DNA from: Bdellovibrio sp. UBA4095
GTDB taxonomy: Bacteria; Bdellovibrionota; Bdellovibrionia; Bdellovibrionales; Bdellovibrionaceae
Length of the DNA: 64,000 bases
NCBI GenBank assembly: GCA_002381805.1
Contig: DFXZ01000014.1
Location: forward strand, 146,941 to 210,940
Reading direction: 5' to 3'
In this document: one piece after another, positions 17,621 to 27,111 of the stretch
How the letters are laid out: every line of letters begins with the position of its first letter
Numbering within the stretch: position 1 is the first letter of the stretch
Position numbers and translations under genes: made by a program
The notes under the pieces: model-generated
Seen by the model: the letters and a program-made list of their open reading frames with translations, nothing else
Told to the model about the DNA's origin: nothing
The model's database searches: none

Positions 17621-17647
17621 AGTTACGAAGCGAAGTATTGAATTCCG

Positions 17648-17677
17648 AAAGGGTCTCCACAGGGAGGCCCTTTTTTT
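17648..17677 (+). terminator. Intrinsic terminator of the barrel/TolC/lipoprotein operon
   Basis: The stem GGGTCTCC / GGAGGCCC (one G-U pair) with loop ACAG is followed by seven T residues, 30 bases after the lipoprotein stop. Confidence 0.85.
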
Positions 17678-17682
17678 GTCGG

Positions 17683-18132
17683 CTACTTCTTCCCTGCTAA
17701 CAAAATCAAGACTCCGGAAACCATAACCGCGATGCCCAGCCAACTTATAAGATTGGGCCAAGCTTTCTGTGCGAGCGAATCCCAAAGAAGACTAATGATA
17801 AGTTGCGTACAGATGATAAGCGCAAAGGTGAGGTTCGCTCCCAAATGTTGAATAGCAAGCGGAGTCGACAGGATAATCACAAAGCCCAGAATTCCTGGAA
17901 GATATTGCCACCATTTCAGATCAGAAAAGTGAAGAGAAGATGTTTCTCCAAAACCGCTGAGCACGGAATACTTCATCAACAGCCAGAAACCAATCGCAAT
18001 AACTAGGAGAATAAGCGAGTTCAACAGAAGAGCAGAAGCAATTCCAAGTTGATTTGCCGAAGTTTTGTTCAGCGTTCCCTGAATAACAATCGAAATACCT
18101 GCAAGTAATGGGAGCAAAAGTTTTAAAGTCAT
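17683..18132 (-). CDS. DMT-family small membrane transporter (DUF606/YdcZ-like)
   Basis: Integral membrane protein of 149 residues with five hydrophobic segments, starting MTLKLLLPLLAGISIVIQGT. The early G-x-N/G-x-L pattern after a first helix and the later LPGILGFVIILSTPLAIQHLG fit the DUF606/YdcZ group of half-size DMT transporters, which probably work as dimers. The substrate is unknown. It is convergent with the lipoprotein operon and divergent from xdhA. Confidence 0.75.
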   Translation of the reverse strand: MTLKLLLPLLAGISIVIQGTLNKTSANQLGIASALLLNSLILLVIAIGFWLLMKYSVLSGFGETSSLHFSDLKWWQYLPGILGFVIILSTPLAIQHLGANLTFALIICTQLIISLLWDSLAQKAWPNLISWLGIAVMVSGVLILLAGKK

Positions 18133-18191
18133 GTCTAGAAGCTACTTTAATAAATCTTGTATTGAAAGTGATTTTATGAGATCGCTTTTAA

Positions 18192-19655
18192 ATGAACTCT
18201 TCCGAAATACGCAATGAAATCCATGTCTTTATTAATGGCGTCGAAACTCAGGTAAGTTCTGAGCAAGCCTTTTTACCTCTGGCACAATTTCTTCGATCAG
18301 AGGCAAATCTTCCGGGCACAAAAATCGTTTGCGCTGAAGGTGATTGCGGCGCGTGCACAGTTCTGGTTTCACGGTGGGCCATTGACGGATGGTCTGAATT
18401 TCAAACGCTGAACTCTTGCATCGCTCCAGTTTATCTTTTTGACCTCTGCTCGATCGTCACGGTCGAAGGACTTGCACAAGAAGACGAACTGAACGAAGTC
18501 CAAACTAAAATGCGGGAACACCACGGAGCTCAATGTGGCTATTGCACTCCAGGAATTGTCTGTGCGTTATCTGGTTTAGCGGAAAGTTGTGCCGGCAAAA
18601 ACAAGGTTCTGACCGAGAAAAAGGTGCGTAATCATTTGACCGGAAATCTTTGTCGCTGCACGGGGTATGAACCCATCTTGAGTTCAGCACTCTCCATAGA
18701 TCTGAAGAAATGGAACTCCCTTAAGACTCGATATCTTTCGACAATCAATTCTCAAAGACTTGAGATTCTCGCAAAGAATCCTATTGAAATTGTCGAACCG
18801 ACCAAAGCGGCATTCGCTCCGACGAACCTACAAACTGCTTTGGATTTGAAAACCCAAACTCCGGAACTGAGAATCGTCGCTGGTGCAACAGATCTGGGAG
18901 TCCTACATAACAAAGCGAAGTTTTTCTTAGATCAGGTCCTCATATTAAACAAGATTCCTGAGCTTTCAAAAATAGAGCGCACGTCCCAAGGTCTTTGGGT
19001 GGGAGCGCAAGTATCGCTGACTCAGGTCGAAGACTTCTGCGAGAATAGCTATCCTGAACTGAGCCGCCTGCTGCGCATTTTTGCTTCGCCACAAATCAAA
19101 AACCAAGGGACGCTTTTAGGAAATATTCTGAATGGCTCTCCGATTGGCGACAGTCTTCCTGCGTTTTTGGTTTTGGAGGCCGAGCTTCATCTGGCTTCTG
19201 TTCGAGGCCAGCGCGTCGTTCCCCTGACGGCTTTCTACAAGGGCTACAAGTTCTTTGATATCCAACCAGATGAGATTGCCGTAGGCCTCATGGTGCCACC
19301 TCTGAAAGATGGTTTCTGTTCGAAGTTTTATAAAGTTTCTTTAAGAAAGGATTTGGATATTTCTGCTGTGACTTTTGCAGGATTGTTCAAAATTGAAAAC
19401 TCCACCATTCAAGAAGCACGAATTGCCTTAGGTGGCGTGGGACCTACCGTCGTTCGACTGCCCGATTTAGAAAAAGACCTTGTGGGGTCTCAATTTTCAG
19501 AGTCTGTGTTCGCAAATGCCGGAGCAAAAGCTCGTTCTTTGATCAAGCCTATCTCTGACCTTCGTGCAACTGATCAGTATCGCCTCCAGGTGACAGAGAA
19601 TCTTTTCCGAAAGTGCTTTGAGGAACTGAGTCAGGAGATTGCGCCATGTCTGTAG
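18192..19655 (+). CDS. xdhA: Xanthine dehydrogenase small subunit (2Fe-2S and FAD)
   Basis: Electron-transfer subunit of xanthine dehydrogenase, 487 residues. The N-terminal ferredoxin-like domain has CAEGDCGACTVLV, with Cys ligands at about 46, 51 and 54. The second [2Fe-2S] domain has QCGYCTPGIVCAL and LCRCTGYEPI. The FAD domain (about 200-370) contains IVAGATDLGV, and the C-terminal part (about 380-485) is the CO-dehydrogenase-flavoprotein-like end with ARIALGGVGPTVVRLP. Electrons from purine oxidation pass through these centres to NAD+. It overlaps xdhB by ten bases. Confidence 0.95.
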   Translation: MNSSEIRNEIHVFINGVETQVSSEQAFLPLAQFLRSEANLPGTKIVCAEGDCGACTVLVSRWAIDGWSEFQTLNSCIAPVYLFDLCSIVTVEGLAQEDELNEVQTKMREHHGAQCGYCTPGIVCALSGLAESCAGKNKVLTEKKVRNHLTGNLCRCTGYEPILSSALSIDLKKWNSLKTRYLSTINSQRLEILAKNPIEIVEPTKAAFAPTNLQTALDLKTQTPELRIVAGATDLGVLHNKAKFFLDQVLILNKIPELSKIERTSQGLWVGAQVSLTQVEDFCENSYPELSRLLRIFASPQIKNQGTLLGNILNGSPIGDSLPAFLVLEAELHLASVRGQRVVPLTAFYKGYKFFDIQPDEIAVGLMVPPLKDGFCSKFYKVSLRKDLDISAVTFAGLFKIENSTIQEARIALGGVGPTVVRLPDLEKDLVGSQFSESVFANAGAKARSLIKPISDLRATDQYRLQVTENLFRKCFEELSQEIAPCL

Positions 19656-21973
19656 GAAAAAATACGCCTCATGATTCATCCCGCGGGCACGTTACAGGCA
19701 CCAGCGTCTTTATAGATGATCGACCATTACAAAAAATGGAAGTTTTCGTTTTGCCTATCGGGGTCCCCTGTGCGGCCGGAAGATTGAAAAGCATCGATGC
19801 ATCCGAAGCCCTCAAGCAGCCTGGGATTTTGGCGGCTTTCACCGCCAAAGATTTACCTCATAATCGATGGGGAACCATCGTTCAAGATCAGCCCATATTA
19901 GTTGATGATCAGGTCGGTTATTACGACGAACCGGCTGTTCTTTTGGTCGCTGACAACCAGGAAGCTTTCTTGCGTGCTCGATCGATGGTTAAGATAGAAG
20001 TTGAAAAACGCCCAGCAATTCTTTCCATTGACGAAGCTATCGCTCAGAACAATTTTATATACAAGGCCAATCCTTTCAAATGCGGTGATGCCGATAAGGC
20101 TATGGCAGAGGCGCCTCATAAACTTGCAGGCGTCTTCGAATGCGGCGGACAAGAGCATTTCTATATGGAATCGCAAGCTTGTATTGCCTACCCCCTAGAA
20201 GATGGACAGATCGAAATTCATGCGAGCTCTCAACATCCTACCGAAACTCAGCACGTAGTTGCTCACGCCTTGGGGTTAAGCCTGCACGAAGTCGTCTGCG
20301 TGGTTAAACGAATGGGCGGCGGTTTTGGTGGTAAGGAAAGCCAGGCAGCACCATTTGCCGCGATGGCCGCCTTAGTCGCACGCAAACTCAATCGCCCCGC
20401 TCGTCTTTGCCTGAGTAAAGATGACGACATGATGATGACGGGAAAACGTCATCCCTTCAAAAATTTCTATGAAGTGGGTTTCGATAATGAAGGCCGCATT
20501 CTCTCCCTTAAGGCAAAACTGTATTCAGATGGGGGCGCCTATGCAGATCTTTCGCATTCCATTTTAGATCGCGCTTTATTTCATATTGATGGAGCTTATT
20601 TTCTTCCGAACGCCCACATCGAGGGCTTTGCATGTCGTACGAATTTCCATTCGAACACAGCGTTTCGGGGATTTGGTGGCCCTCAAGGTACCATGACTAT
20701 CGAGAGCATTATTGAAGACATTGCCAGCTATCTTAATAAGGACAACCTAACAATTCGTGAACTGAATTGTTATGGTAAAGATAAAAACAACGTTACTCAC
20801 TACGGTCAGAAGCTCGACCACAATCCTTTGCCCGACCTTTTTTCTGATTTAAGAATAAAAGCCAACTACGAAACCCGACGCAAAGAGATCGACCTGTTCA
20901 ACGCCACGACTCGAGGAAAAATTCGTGGTCTTTCTATGACAGCCACTAAATTCGGGATCGCATTTACAGCGCGTTTTCTGAATCAAGGAAATGCCTTGGT
21001 GAACGTGCACAAGGATGGGACTGTTCAAGTCTCAACAGGTGCCACTGAAATGGGTCAAGGTGTAAATACCAAAATTCAACAGATCGTAGCTCACGCTTTC
21101 GGAATTCCCGCAGCAATGGTCAAAGTCATGTCAACTTCGACCGAGAAGAACCACAATACTTCCCCGACAGCAGCTTCGAGCGGCTCCGACATTAATGGCG
21201 CCGCAGCTCTTAAGGCTGCCGATGGGATTAAACAACGGCTTTGTTGGCTGCTCCAGAATATCGTCGCGGGAACCCCAATGAACGATATTGCTGAATGTCC
21301 TCCCGTAAACACAAAGCTATTAGATTTTACAGATTTCGTTTTTGAGAAAGAAACAATTCGACATGTGCCTTCCGGAAAGATTGTTAGTTGGCCAGAACTT
21401 GTCCAGCAAGCTTATTTTAATCGGATGTCGCTAGGCGAATACGCCCATTTTAAAACAGAAGGACTTGGCTTCGACAAAGCTCGCAGCATAGGCACACCAT
21501 TTAATTACTTCACGAATGGAGTCGCTTTAAGCGAAGTTCAGATCGATACCTGGACTGGAGAATACAAAGTTCTTCGTACAGACATTCTTATGGATTTGGG
21601 CCGACCTATAAATCCCGGCATCGATAAGGGTCAAGTAACTGGCGCATTTATCCAGGGCATGGGCTGGGTGACCTCTGAAAAGCTATTCTATAGCAAAGAA
21701 GGCCGTCTACTAAGTCATTCTCCCACGACATATAAGATTCCAAACGTACAGGATACTCCTCGCATTTTTAACGTGGAGTTTATTATGAATAATGAGAACC
21801 ATCAGAACGTTCATCGTTCAAAGGCAGTGGGCGAACCTCCGTTCTTATTGGGCATTAGCGTTTGGACGGCCCTGAAAGATGCTCTTCGCTATAAGGCTCA
21901 AAGTCGCATTCCTAATCTTAAGTCACCGGCAACCCCTGAAGATGTCCTGATGGAGTTAACGAGCTATGAGTAA
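19646..21973 (+). CDS. xdhB: Xanthine dehydrogenase molybdenum subunit
   Basis: Molybdopterin subunit of 775 residues that hydroxylates hypoxanthine to xanthine and urate. Visible are the N-terminal GTSVFIDDRPLQKMEVFVLP, Moco-contact MGGGFGGKES (about 225-234), AFRGFGGPQG, TGATEMGQGVNTKI and the late SKAVGEPPFLLG with the catalytic Glu. The length matches the R. capsulatus-type XdhB. It overlaps xdhA upstream and xdhC downstream (eight bases). In a predator this could feed on host purines (inference). Confidence 0.95.
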   Translation: MSVGKNTPHDSSRGHVTGTSVFIDDRPLQKMEVFVLPIGVPCAAGRLKSIDASEALKQPGILAAFTAKDLPHNRWGTIVQDQPILVDDQVGYYDEPAVLLVADNQEAFLRARSMVKIEVEKRPAILSIDEAIAQNNFIYKANPFKCGDADKAMAEAPHKLAGVFECGGQEHFYMESQACIAYPLEDGQIEIHASSQHPTETQHVVAHALGLSLHEVVCVVKRMGGGFGGKESQAAPFAAMAALVARKLNRPARLCLSKDDDMMMTGKRHPFKNFYEVGFDNEGRILSLKAKLYSDGGAYADLSHSILDRALFHIDGAYFLPNAHIEGFACRTNFHSNTAFRGFGGPQGTMTIESIIEDIASYLNKDNLTIRELNCYGKDKNNVTHYGQKLDHNPLPDLFSDLRIKANYETRRKEIDLFNATTRGKIRGLSMTATKFGIAFTARFLNQGNALVNVHKDGTVQVSTGATEMGQGVNTKIQQIVAHAFGIPAAMVKVMSTSTEKNHNTSPTAASSGSDINGAAALKAADGIKQRLCWLLQNIVAGTPMNDIAECPPVNTKLLDFTDFVFEKETIRHVPSGKIVSWPELVQQAYFNRMSLGEYAHFKTEGLGFDKARSIGTPFNYFTNGVALSEVQIDTWTGEYKVLRTDILMDLGRPINPGIDKGQVTGAFIQGMGWVTSEKLFYSKEGRLLSHSPTTYKIPNVQDTPRIFNVEFIMNNENHQNVHRSKAVGEPPFLLGISVWTALKDALRYKAQSRIPNLKSPATPEDVLMELTSYE

Positions 21974-22760
21974 AATTAATTTCGAAAACTACCTTAGCGC
22001 CATGGAAGAACTGCATAAGCAGGAAAAGTCATTCGTGGTTATTACCTTGGTGAACCATAAAGGTTCGAGCCCTCAAGAAGTCGGAGCTCGCGCGATTGTA
22101 AGTCAATCTGGCTTAGAGTTCGGCACTGTTGGCGGAGGAAAGGTCGAAAACCGTGCCATTCAAGAGGCGCAAAAAATGATTCAAGAAGGCACTCCCTATT
22201 TGTTTTCCGACTGGAACCTACAAAAAGATATCGGCATGACTTGCGGCGGAGTCGTCAGTTTCTTTTTTGAACTCTTTGAATATGCTCACCCGTTTCAAAT
22301 CGCTGTCTTCGGAGCTGGCCATATTGCTCAAGAGCTTGTGCCTCTGTTATTGAAGTTGGATTGCAAAGTACTCTGTGCTGATTCTCGTCAAGAGTGGCTC
22401 GACAAATTGCCTTCATCTCCACGACTTAAAAAAGTCTGCCAGGAGAATCTCGCAGCACTTGTTTCAGAGCTACCCGATAAGTCTTATATTGCATTGATGA
22501 CTATGGGTCATGGCACTGACCTCCCTGTCCTTATCGAAGTGATGAAACAACGTGACCGCTTCAGCTATGTCGGCAACGTCGGCAGCGAGCAAAAAGCCAA
22601 ACGCCTACGCAATGATCTTTTAGAAGCGGGAATCCCCCCAGAAAAGCTGACGCAATTTTACTGCCCGATTGGCGAAGACTTCGGCCACAACGCCCCGATC
22701 ACCATCGCCTTCAGTATCATCGCTCAGATTTTAAAATTAAGAAAACCATCCCCAACCTAG
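21966..22760 (+). CDS. xdhC: XdhC molybdenum-cofactor maturation protein
   Basis: XdhC-family chaperone of 264 residues that delivers sulfurated molybdenum cofactor to XdhB. The N-terminal domain has VNHKGSSPQEVGARAIV, FGTVGGGKVE and MTCGGVVSFFFE with the conserved Cys. The C-terminal Rossmann part has FGAGHIAQELVPLL and MGHGTDLPVL, ending with the CPIGEDFGHNAP region. It completes the xdhABC operon, with overlapping genes throughout. Confidence 0.93.
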   Translation: MSKINFENYLSAMEELHKQEKSFVVITLVNHKGSSPQEVGARAIVSQSGLEFGTVGGGKVENRAIQEAQKMIQEGTPYLFSDWNLQKDIGMTCGGVVSFFFELFEYAHPFQIAVFGAGHIAQELVPLLLKLDCKVLCADSRQEWLDKLPSSPRLKKVCQENLAALVSELPDKSYIALMTMGHGTDLPVLIEVMKQRDRFSYVGNVGSEQKAKRLRNDLLEAGIPPEKLTQFYCPIGEDFGHNAPITIAFSIIAQILKLRKPSPT

Positions 22761-22899
22761 AAAGTAAACTTCGAAGTCGGGTTGGTTGAATAGAATCAGT
22801 GCTACGAGCCTATCTAACCCAGCTAAGAACCGCCACCGATAGACTCGCCCCCGCTGAGATTGAGCTGTTTAAAAAATTGTTTCAAGGCAACAAGATCCA

Positions 22900-22928
22900 T
22901 TGCGGTCAGCCGACCCACGGTTTATATA
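22900..22928 (+). promoter_or_regulatory. Predicted promoter placing transcription at the hydrolase start codon
   Basis: TTGCGG (22900-22905), a 17-base spacer and TATATA (22923-22928) match sigma-70 spacing. The expected start is at 22934-22936, which coincides with the ATG at 22935, so the transcript may be leaderless. Confidence 0.45.
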
Positions 22929-22934
22929 GGGACC

Positions 22935-23813
22935 ATGAAAATCATTATTTGGGTTCTGATGAGTTTTTTTTCTGTCTGCGCCAGCGCTTACCCGGTCATC
23001 TTTGAGACGACACCATTTGTGGGCAGTGGCTTAATCCGTCCCAATGATACCCACAAACACACCATGATTCTGATGCTCCACGGAAGTGAAGGCGGCTCTC
23101 GCCGCTCACTGACTGGCGAAGCGAATCTTTTAGCTACCATGGGCTACGGTGTAATGACCTACTGTTATTTCGATTGCAACCATGCCCTCACTGGCCCCCG
23201 TCAAACATTGCAGAACGTAGAACTGACGCAAGTTCAGTCCGCAATCAGTTGGCTGCGCCAGAACCCTGCGGGTAATGGTAAAGTCGTGGTCTATGGATTT
23301 TCTCGTGGCGCCGAACTGACTATGATTTTGGGTAGCCTGGCTTTCACTCCGGAAACTTACCCGAGCGCCCTCATCGCCCACAGTCCCAGTGATGTGTATA
23401 ACGGAGCTTACAACTGGGACTGGAACGAACCATCCTGCTGGATTTGCAAACTCGAAGACGGCTGTACCGAAAAATCAAAAGAGACTGACTATCGCTGGAA
23501 TCCCAGCTGTAATCCCGAAAATGATTTTAACAAAATTGATTTCACCAAAAGCGCATGGCTATTAAACGGCGTGAATATCCCAAGTAAAACACCGATCGCA
23601 ATTGAAAAATACGCCGGACCAATTATGATCACTGTTGGCTCCAAAGATACCGTCTGGCCAGTTGAGCAGACCCAGCGTCTAGAAGCAAAACTAAAAAAAC
23701 GCGGCCGCTCTCCAGAAGTGACCTACTTCCCCGATGCGGACCACGGCTTTTACGGCGTAGATGAAATGAAACGCCGCGATCTAGTGCTAGACTTCTTAAA
23801 ACGAGTCCCTTAA
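22935..23813 (+). CDS. Secreted alpha/beta hydrolase
   Basis: Exported hydrolase of 292 residues with signal peptide MKIIIWVLMSFFSVCASA. The fold is shown by the oxyanion region LMLHGSEGGS, nucleophile elbow GFSRGAE, acid GSKDTVWPVEQ and histidine DADHGFYG. This pattern resembles BAAT/dienelactone-hydrolase-like acyl hydrolases. Six cysteines between about residues 170 and 205 (SCWICKLEDGC and nearby) suggest disulfides in the periplasm or outside. The ATG at 22935 is chosen because it gives the signal peptide. The substrate is unknown. Confidence 0.78.
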   Translation: MKIIIWVLMSFFSVCASAYPVIFETTPFVGSGLIRPNDTHKHTMILMLHGSEGGSRRSLTGEANLLATMGYGVMTYCYFDCNHALTGPRQTLQNVELTQVQSAISWLRQNPAGNGKVVVYGFSRGAELTMILGSLAFTPETYPSALIAHSPSDVYNGAYNWDWNEPSCWICKLEDGCTEKSKETDYRWNPSCNPENDFNKIDFTKSAWLLNGVNIPSKTPIAIEKYAGPIMITVGSKDTVWPVEQTQRLEAKLKKRGRSPEVTYFPDADHGFYGVDEMKRRDLVLDFLKRVP

Positions 23814-23924
23814 TCGGGCAGATTAAAAATCCAGAGCAATGCCCTCCTGCCCGCACTCACCATTCCTATGTGGACAAGGCGGTATTGTCGAACTAGGCTA
23901 AGCTAATTCAAACGAGGTATAGTT

Positions 23925-24362
23925 ATGAGAATATTTTTCGTGATTTTATTTTTATGTTCTAGCACCGCTATGGCTCAAACGAAATACTATCAATGTGAAG
24001 TTTTGAAAAACGGAAACTCATCATTTGATGATATAGTTGAATTTTCTCTGGTTGAGCCATTGTTTAAAAGAATCAAAACGCTTCATAATGAAGATGGCTC
24101 GACTACTTCTAAAGTAGAAGAGTTCATTACTGATTCATATATATCAACTTTTAAAATTTCTCGCCCAATTCCTAGATCCTGCACAACCACTTTGAGAGAC
24201 AATGAGAAAGAGTTTTATTTTGCAGTCGGTTGCTTCAACGTATTTGCTGAGTTGTCTTTTGACTTAAAAACACAGCAAGGATCTTATTATGAAAGCTTTA
24301 AGCCGCAAAATGTTAGTCGAACTATTCCATTCGTAAATTGCACTCGAAAGCCTGATCAGTAA
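23925..24362 (+). CDS. Hypothetical secreted protein, 145 aa
   Basis: Exported protein with signal peptide MRIFFVILFLCSSTAMA and a beta-rich mature part holding four cysteines (YQCEVL, SCTTTL, GCFNVF, NCTRK), likely two disulfides. No family is recognised. CGAGG lies about seven bases before the ATG. The codon mix looks more AT-rich than its neighbours. It is followed by a terminator-like stem-loop at 24391-24430 shared with the convergent yjdM gene. Confidence 0.65.
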   Translation: MRIFFVILFLCSSTAMAQTKYYQCEVLKNGNSSFDDIVEFSLVEPLFKRIKTLHNEDGSTTSKVEEFITDSYISTFKISRPIPRSCTTTLRDNEKEFYFAVGCFNVFAELSFDLKTQQGSYYESFKPQNVSRTIPFVNCTRKPDQ

Positions 24363-24390
24363 TCACTAGAAACCTAACCAAAAAATTTTT

Positions 24391-24430
24391 AAAAACGCGC
24401 TGGATTTAATAAAAGCAGCGCATTTTCTTT
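24391..24430. terminator. Bidirectional terminator between convergent genes
   Basis: The stem GCGCTG / CAGCGC (24397-24402 and 24416-24421) is flanked by A-rich sequence on the left and T-rich sequence on the right, so it could end transcription from either side. Confidence 0.6.
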
Positions 24431-24793
24431 TTAGGCTTTTTTAACGTACTCAGATTTTAAGTTCATGGCTCCGAAGCCGTCGATCTTACAAGCGATATCA
24501 TGCCCGTCGCCCGCGTCACTTAAGCGAATATTTTTAACTTTTGTTCCGCCTTTGACTACAGATGAAGAACCTTTGATTTTGAGGTCTTTAATGACGATCA
24601 CGGTATCGCCATCTTGAAGAATGTTGCCGTTGGCATCTTTGATTACGCCTTCAGCACTTTCGCTCGCTTCAGGAGCCTCAGCGGCTGAAGTAGCTAAAGC
24701 ACTCCATTCGTGGGCACACTCAGGACAAACCCACAGGTTGCCATCTTGATAAACATACTCTGAACTGCATTGGGGGCATTTTGGATTACTCAT
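24431..24793 (-). CDS. yjdM: YjdM/PhnA-family zinc-ribbon protein
   Basis: Small protein of 120 residues with an N-terminal zinc ribbon, [21 protein letters not shown] in two Cys pairs (about residues 6-9 and 23-26). A variable Ala/Glu linker and the conserved YjdM C-terminal domain follow ([19 protein letters not shown], then [20 protein letters not shown]). The family was once named for alkylphosphonate use, but it lies outside the phn pathway and its role is not settled. It stands alone here. Confidence 0.92.
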   Translation of the reverse strand: MSNPKCPQCSSEYVYQDGNLWVCPECAHEWSALATSAAEAPEASESAEGVIKDANGNILQDGDTVIVIKDLKIKGSSSVVKGGTKVKNIRLSDAGDGHDIACKIDGFGAMNLKSEYVKKA

Positions 24794-25059
24794 GGAATAG
24801 TTGAATCACATTGGGACCGATTTGACCATCAAATTCAAACCCGCATCTGGTCGCTCTGATCGTCACGTCTCATTTTCAGTCAAAGTCTAATTAAGAACCT
24901 ATTTACCAGAATTTAAAGAACTTTGTTGAGTGTTTTAACACGTGAAAAACTCGTCAACTGTTTTAAATTTAATGAACAATAAGAAGGGCTCTGACGAGGT
25001 CCAATTATTGCAAAAATTTTAATCAGAGAACAAGGCTTAAGCCAACAAGGGGTTCAAAA

Positions 25060-25260
25060 GTGAGACACATCCAGCATAAGAACGATTGGTTTTATGAATT
25101 CCGCCCACAGCTGATAGCACTCTTCGGCCTGGCGGGACTCTTAAACTTTGGAAGTTCTTCCAACATCATCTATGTCGGCCAAGCCTGCGGATTGGTGCTT
25201 TTAGCAAGCGCCTACAAGATTCACTCTTGGCGCCAAGCCTATCGAAAAAATCTTCTATAG
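25060..25260 (+). CDS. Small hypothetical membrane protein, 66 aa
   Basis: Starts with GTG at 25060, with AAGGGG about nine bases upstream. A charged N-terminus (MRHIQHKNDWFYEFRPQL) is followed by two short hydrophobic segments and a basic tail. No family is recognised. Its stop overlaps the end of the convergent uup gene by six bases. The 266-base gap before it (24794-25059) shows no other gene. Confidence 0.55.
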   Translation: MRHIQHKNDWFYEFRPQLIALFGLAGLLNFGSSSNIIYVGQACGLVLLASAYKIHSWRQAYRKNLL

Positions 25261-27066
25261 AGCACCCTGACTTTTCTTTTCAAGCTCTGCCCAGCGAGCA
25301 TAAAGCTTTTCAAGCTGAGCTTGAATGTTACTGATCTGAGAGTAAAGCTCCTGGATCTTTTCCGCCTGACTGACAACCTCGGGCTTACCCGATTCGGCTT
25401 GAAGTGTGCTTAACTTCTCCTCAAGCTCCAGAATGATGCCTTCCATATTTTCCAGCTCATACTTTTCTTTAAACGAAAGTTTTACCGGCTTATTGCTAGC
25501 CTTTAAATCTTTCTTTTCCTTTTTCAATGCTTGCGCTTCCAGCTCTTTTTGCTCTTCAAACCACTCTTCCCATTGCAGATAACCAGCGAAATTCTCGATA
25601 CTGACTTCACCGTCAGGCTTGCGATGAAAGGCCATGATTTGTGAAGCCACCTGATCCATAAAGTAGCGATCGTGGGTCACCAAAATCACCGCGCCATTGA
25701 ATTCTTTCAACGAATCCTCGAGCACTGTTAGTGTTGCAACATCCAGATCATTCGTCGGTTCATCCAGAATCAACACTTGTGCAGGATTCAGCATCAGCTG
25801 AGCAATTCTCAAACGACTTTGCTCCCCGCCTGAAAGCTTTTCGACTGGCAAGTCCATCTGTTGGCGATTGAATAAAAAACGTTCAAGGTAGCTTCGCGCA
25901 AAGACATACTGGCCCTGATAGTGAACATAGTCTCCGTCGGGACAGATATTTTTCAGCAAGGATTCCTTCGGTCTTAAAGTTTCACGATTCTGCTCAAAGT
26001 AAGAAACTTTCAAGTGCTCTGCCTGAACGACACGCCCAGAATCCGGAGCTTCTTGACCCAAAAGAATCCGGATCAAGGTGGACTTTCCCGAGCCATTATC
26101 TCCCAGCAGGGCCAAACGCGTTTTCGGATTCACCAAATAGCTGAGGTCTTTAAAAAGTACTTTTCCATCATAAGCCTTCGAAATACTGTCAACTTCTATA
26201 AGCTTCTGCGGATTACGTTCATTTTCTTTAAACTCGATTTTAACTTTTCGTGCATCGTTTTTCTGCGATAGCTGTTCGACATCTTCTTTGAGATCCCCAG
26301 CTCTTTCAATTCGAGCTTTCTGCTTGGTCAGCCGTGCTTTGGCGCCCCGGCGCAACCATTCGGTTTCTCTGCGCAACGTATTCTTAAGAACAACTTCTCG
26401 TTGCTCTTGCGCCTGAAGCAATTGCTCTTTTGCCTCGATATACTCAAGGTAGCCACCGTTAACGGAGAGAAGATAGTTAGGATTTTTCGGATCAAGGTCG
26501 AAAATCTTATTGGTCACCCTTTGTAAAAATAAACGATCGTGAGTGATGATCAAGGTTGCAAATGAAGCTTTGGCTAAAAACTCCTCCAGCCATTTAATAC
26601 TGCTCACGTCGAGATGATTTGTCGGCTCATCAAGAAGCAATAGCTCAGGACTTAGCACGAGTTCTCGCGCCAAAGCCACTCGCTTACGCCAGCCACCAGA
26701 TAAATCTTTTACAAGGAAGTCTTCTCCGAACTGAGTCAGCTCCATGCGCGCCATCCACTCGTAGGCCAAGCCCAAGGACTCCCCTTCGTCATCGCACTTG
26801 CTTAGAATGGCTTGCAGAATCGTTTCCGAATCCTTGAATAATGGAGACTGATCCAACAATCCCATACGCAAACCTTTTTTGGCGGTCACTTCCCCTTTGT
26901 CGGCCTCTGCTTGCCCGGCAAGAATTTTAAGCAGAGTGGACTTACCCGCTCCGTTAGGACCAACCAAACCGACGCGCTCCCCTTCTTCAATGCCCAAGCT
27001 GACATTCTGAAAGAGCACTTTACCGGCAAAAGATTTTTCAAGCTTATGAGTGTTTATTAATAACAT
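25255..27066 (-). CDS. uup: ABC-F ATPase Uup
   Basis: Soluble duplicated ABC ATPase of 603 residues. Domain 1 has Walker A GPNGAGKST (about 36-44), signature LSGGWRKRVALA and LLLLDEPTNHLD. Domain 2 has GDNGSGKST, LSGGEQSRLRIAQ and ILDEPTNDLD. The linker with WLRRGAKARLTKQKARI and the C-terminal coiled coil (about 530-600) are Uup features, distinguishing it from EttA. Uup affects transposon excision and ribosome function in E. coli. The ATG at 27066 begins MLLINTHKLEKSF. A hairpin separates it from aat upstream. Confidence 0.9.
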   Translation of the reverse strand: MLLINTHKLEKSFAGKVLFQNVSLGIEEGERVGLVGPNGAGKSTLLKILAGQAEADKGEVTAKKGLRMGLLDQSPLFKDSETILQAILSKCDDEGESLGLAYEWMARMELTQFGEDFLVKDLSGGWRKRVALARELVLSPELLLLDEPTNHLDVSSIKWLEEFLAKASFATLIITHDRLFLQRVTNKIFDLDPKNPNYLLSVNGGYLEYIEAKEQLLQAQEQREVVLKNTLRRETEWLRRGAKARLTKQKARIERAGDLKEDVEQLSQKNDARKVKIEFKENERNPQKLIEVDSISKAYDGKVLFKDLSYLVNPKTRLALLGDNGSGKSTLIRILLGQEAPDSGRVVQAEHLKVSYFEQNRETLRPKESLLKNICPDGDYVHYQGQYVFARSYLERFLFNRQQMDLPVEKLSGGEQSRLRIAQLMLNPAQVLILDEPTNDLDVATLTVLEDSLKEFNGAVILVTHDRYFMDQVASQIMAFHRKPDGEVSIENFAGYLQWEEWFEEQKELEAQALKKEKKDLKASNKPVKLSFKEKYELENMEGIILELEEKLSTLQAESGKPEVVSQAEKIQELYSQISNIQAQLEKLYARWAELEKKSQGAL

Positions 27067-27084
27067 GCAGGTAAATTAAGCCTT

Positions 27085-27110
27085 AAAGGCGGCTGAGTAA
27101 AGCTGCCTTT
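27085..27110 (-). terminator. Hairpin between aat and uup
   Basis: A ten-base-pair stem (AAAGGCAGCT / AGCCGCCTTT on the minus strand, one wobble) with a six-base loop lies just after the aat stop and before uup. The T-run is short, so termination may be partial. Confidence 0.45.
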
Positions 27111-27111
27111 T

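Noticed and set aside
24794..25059. Gap before the 66-aa gene as an RNA gene
   Set aside because: Partial dyads are present, but no recognised riboswitch, tmRNA, SRP or 6S pattern could be read.
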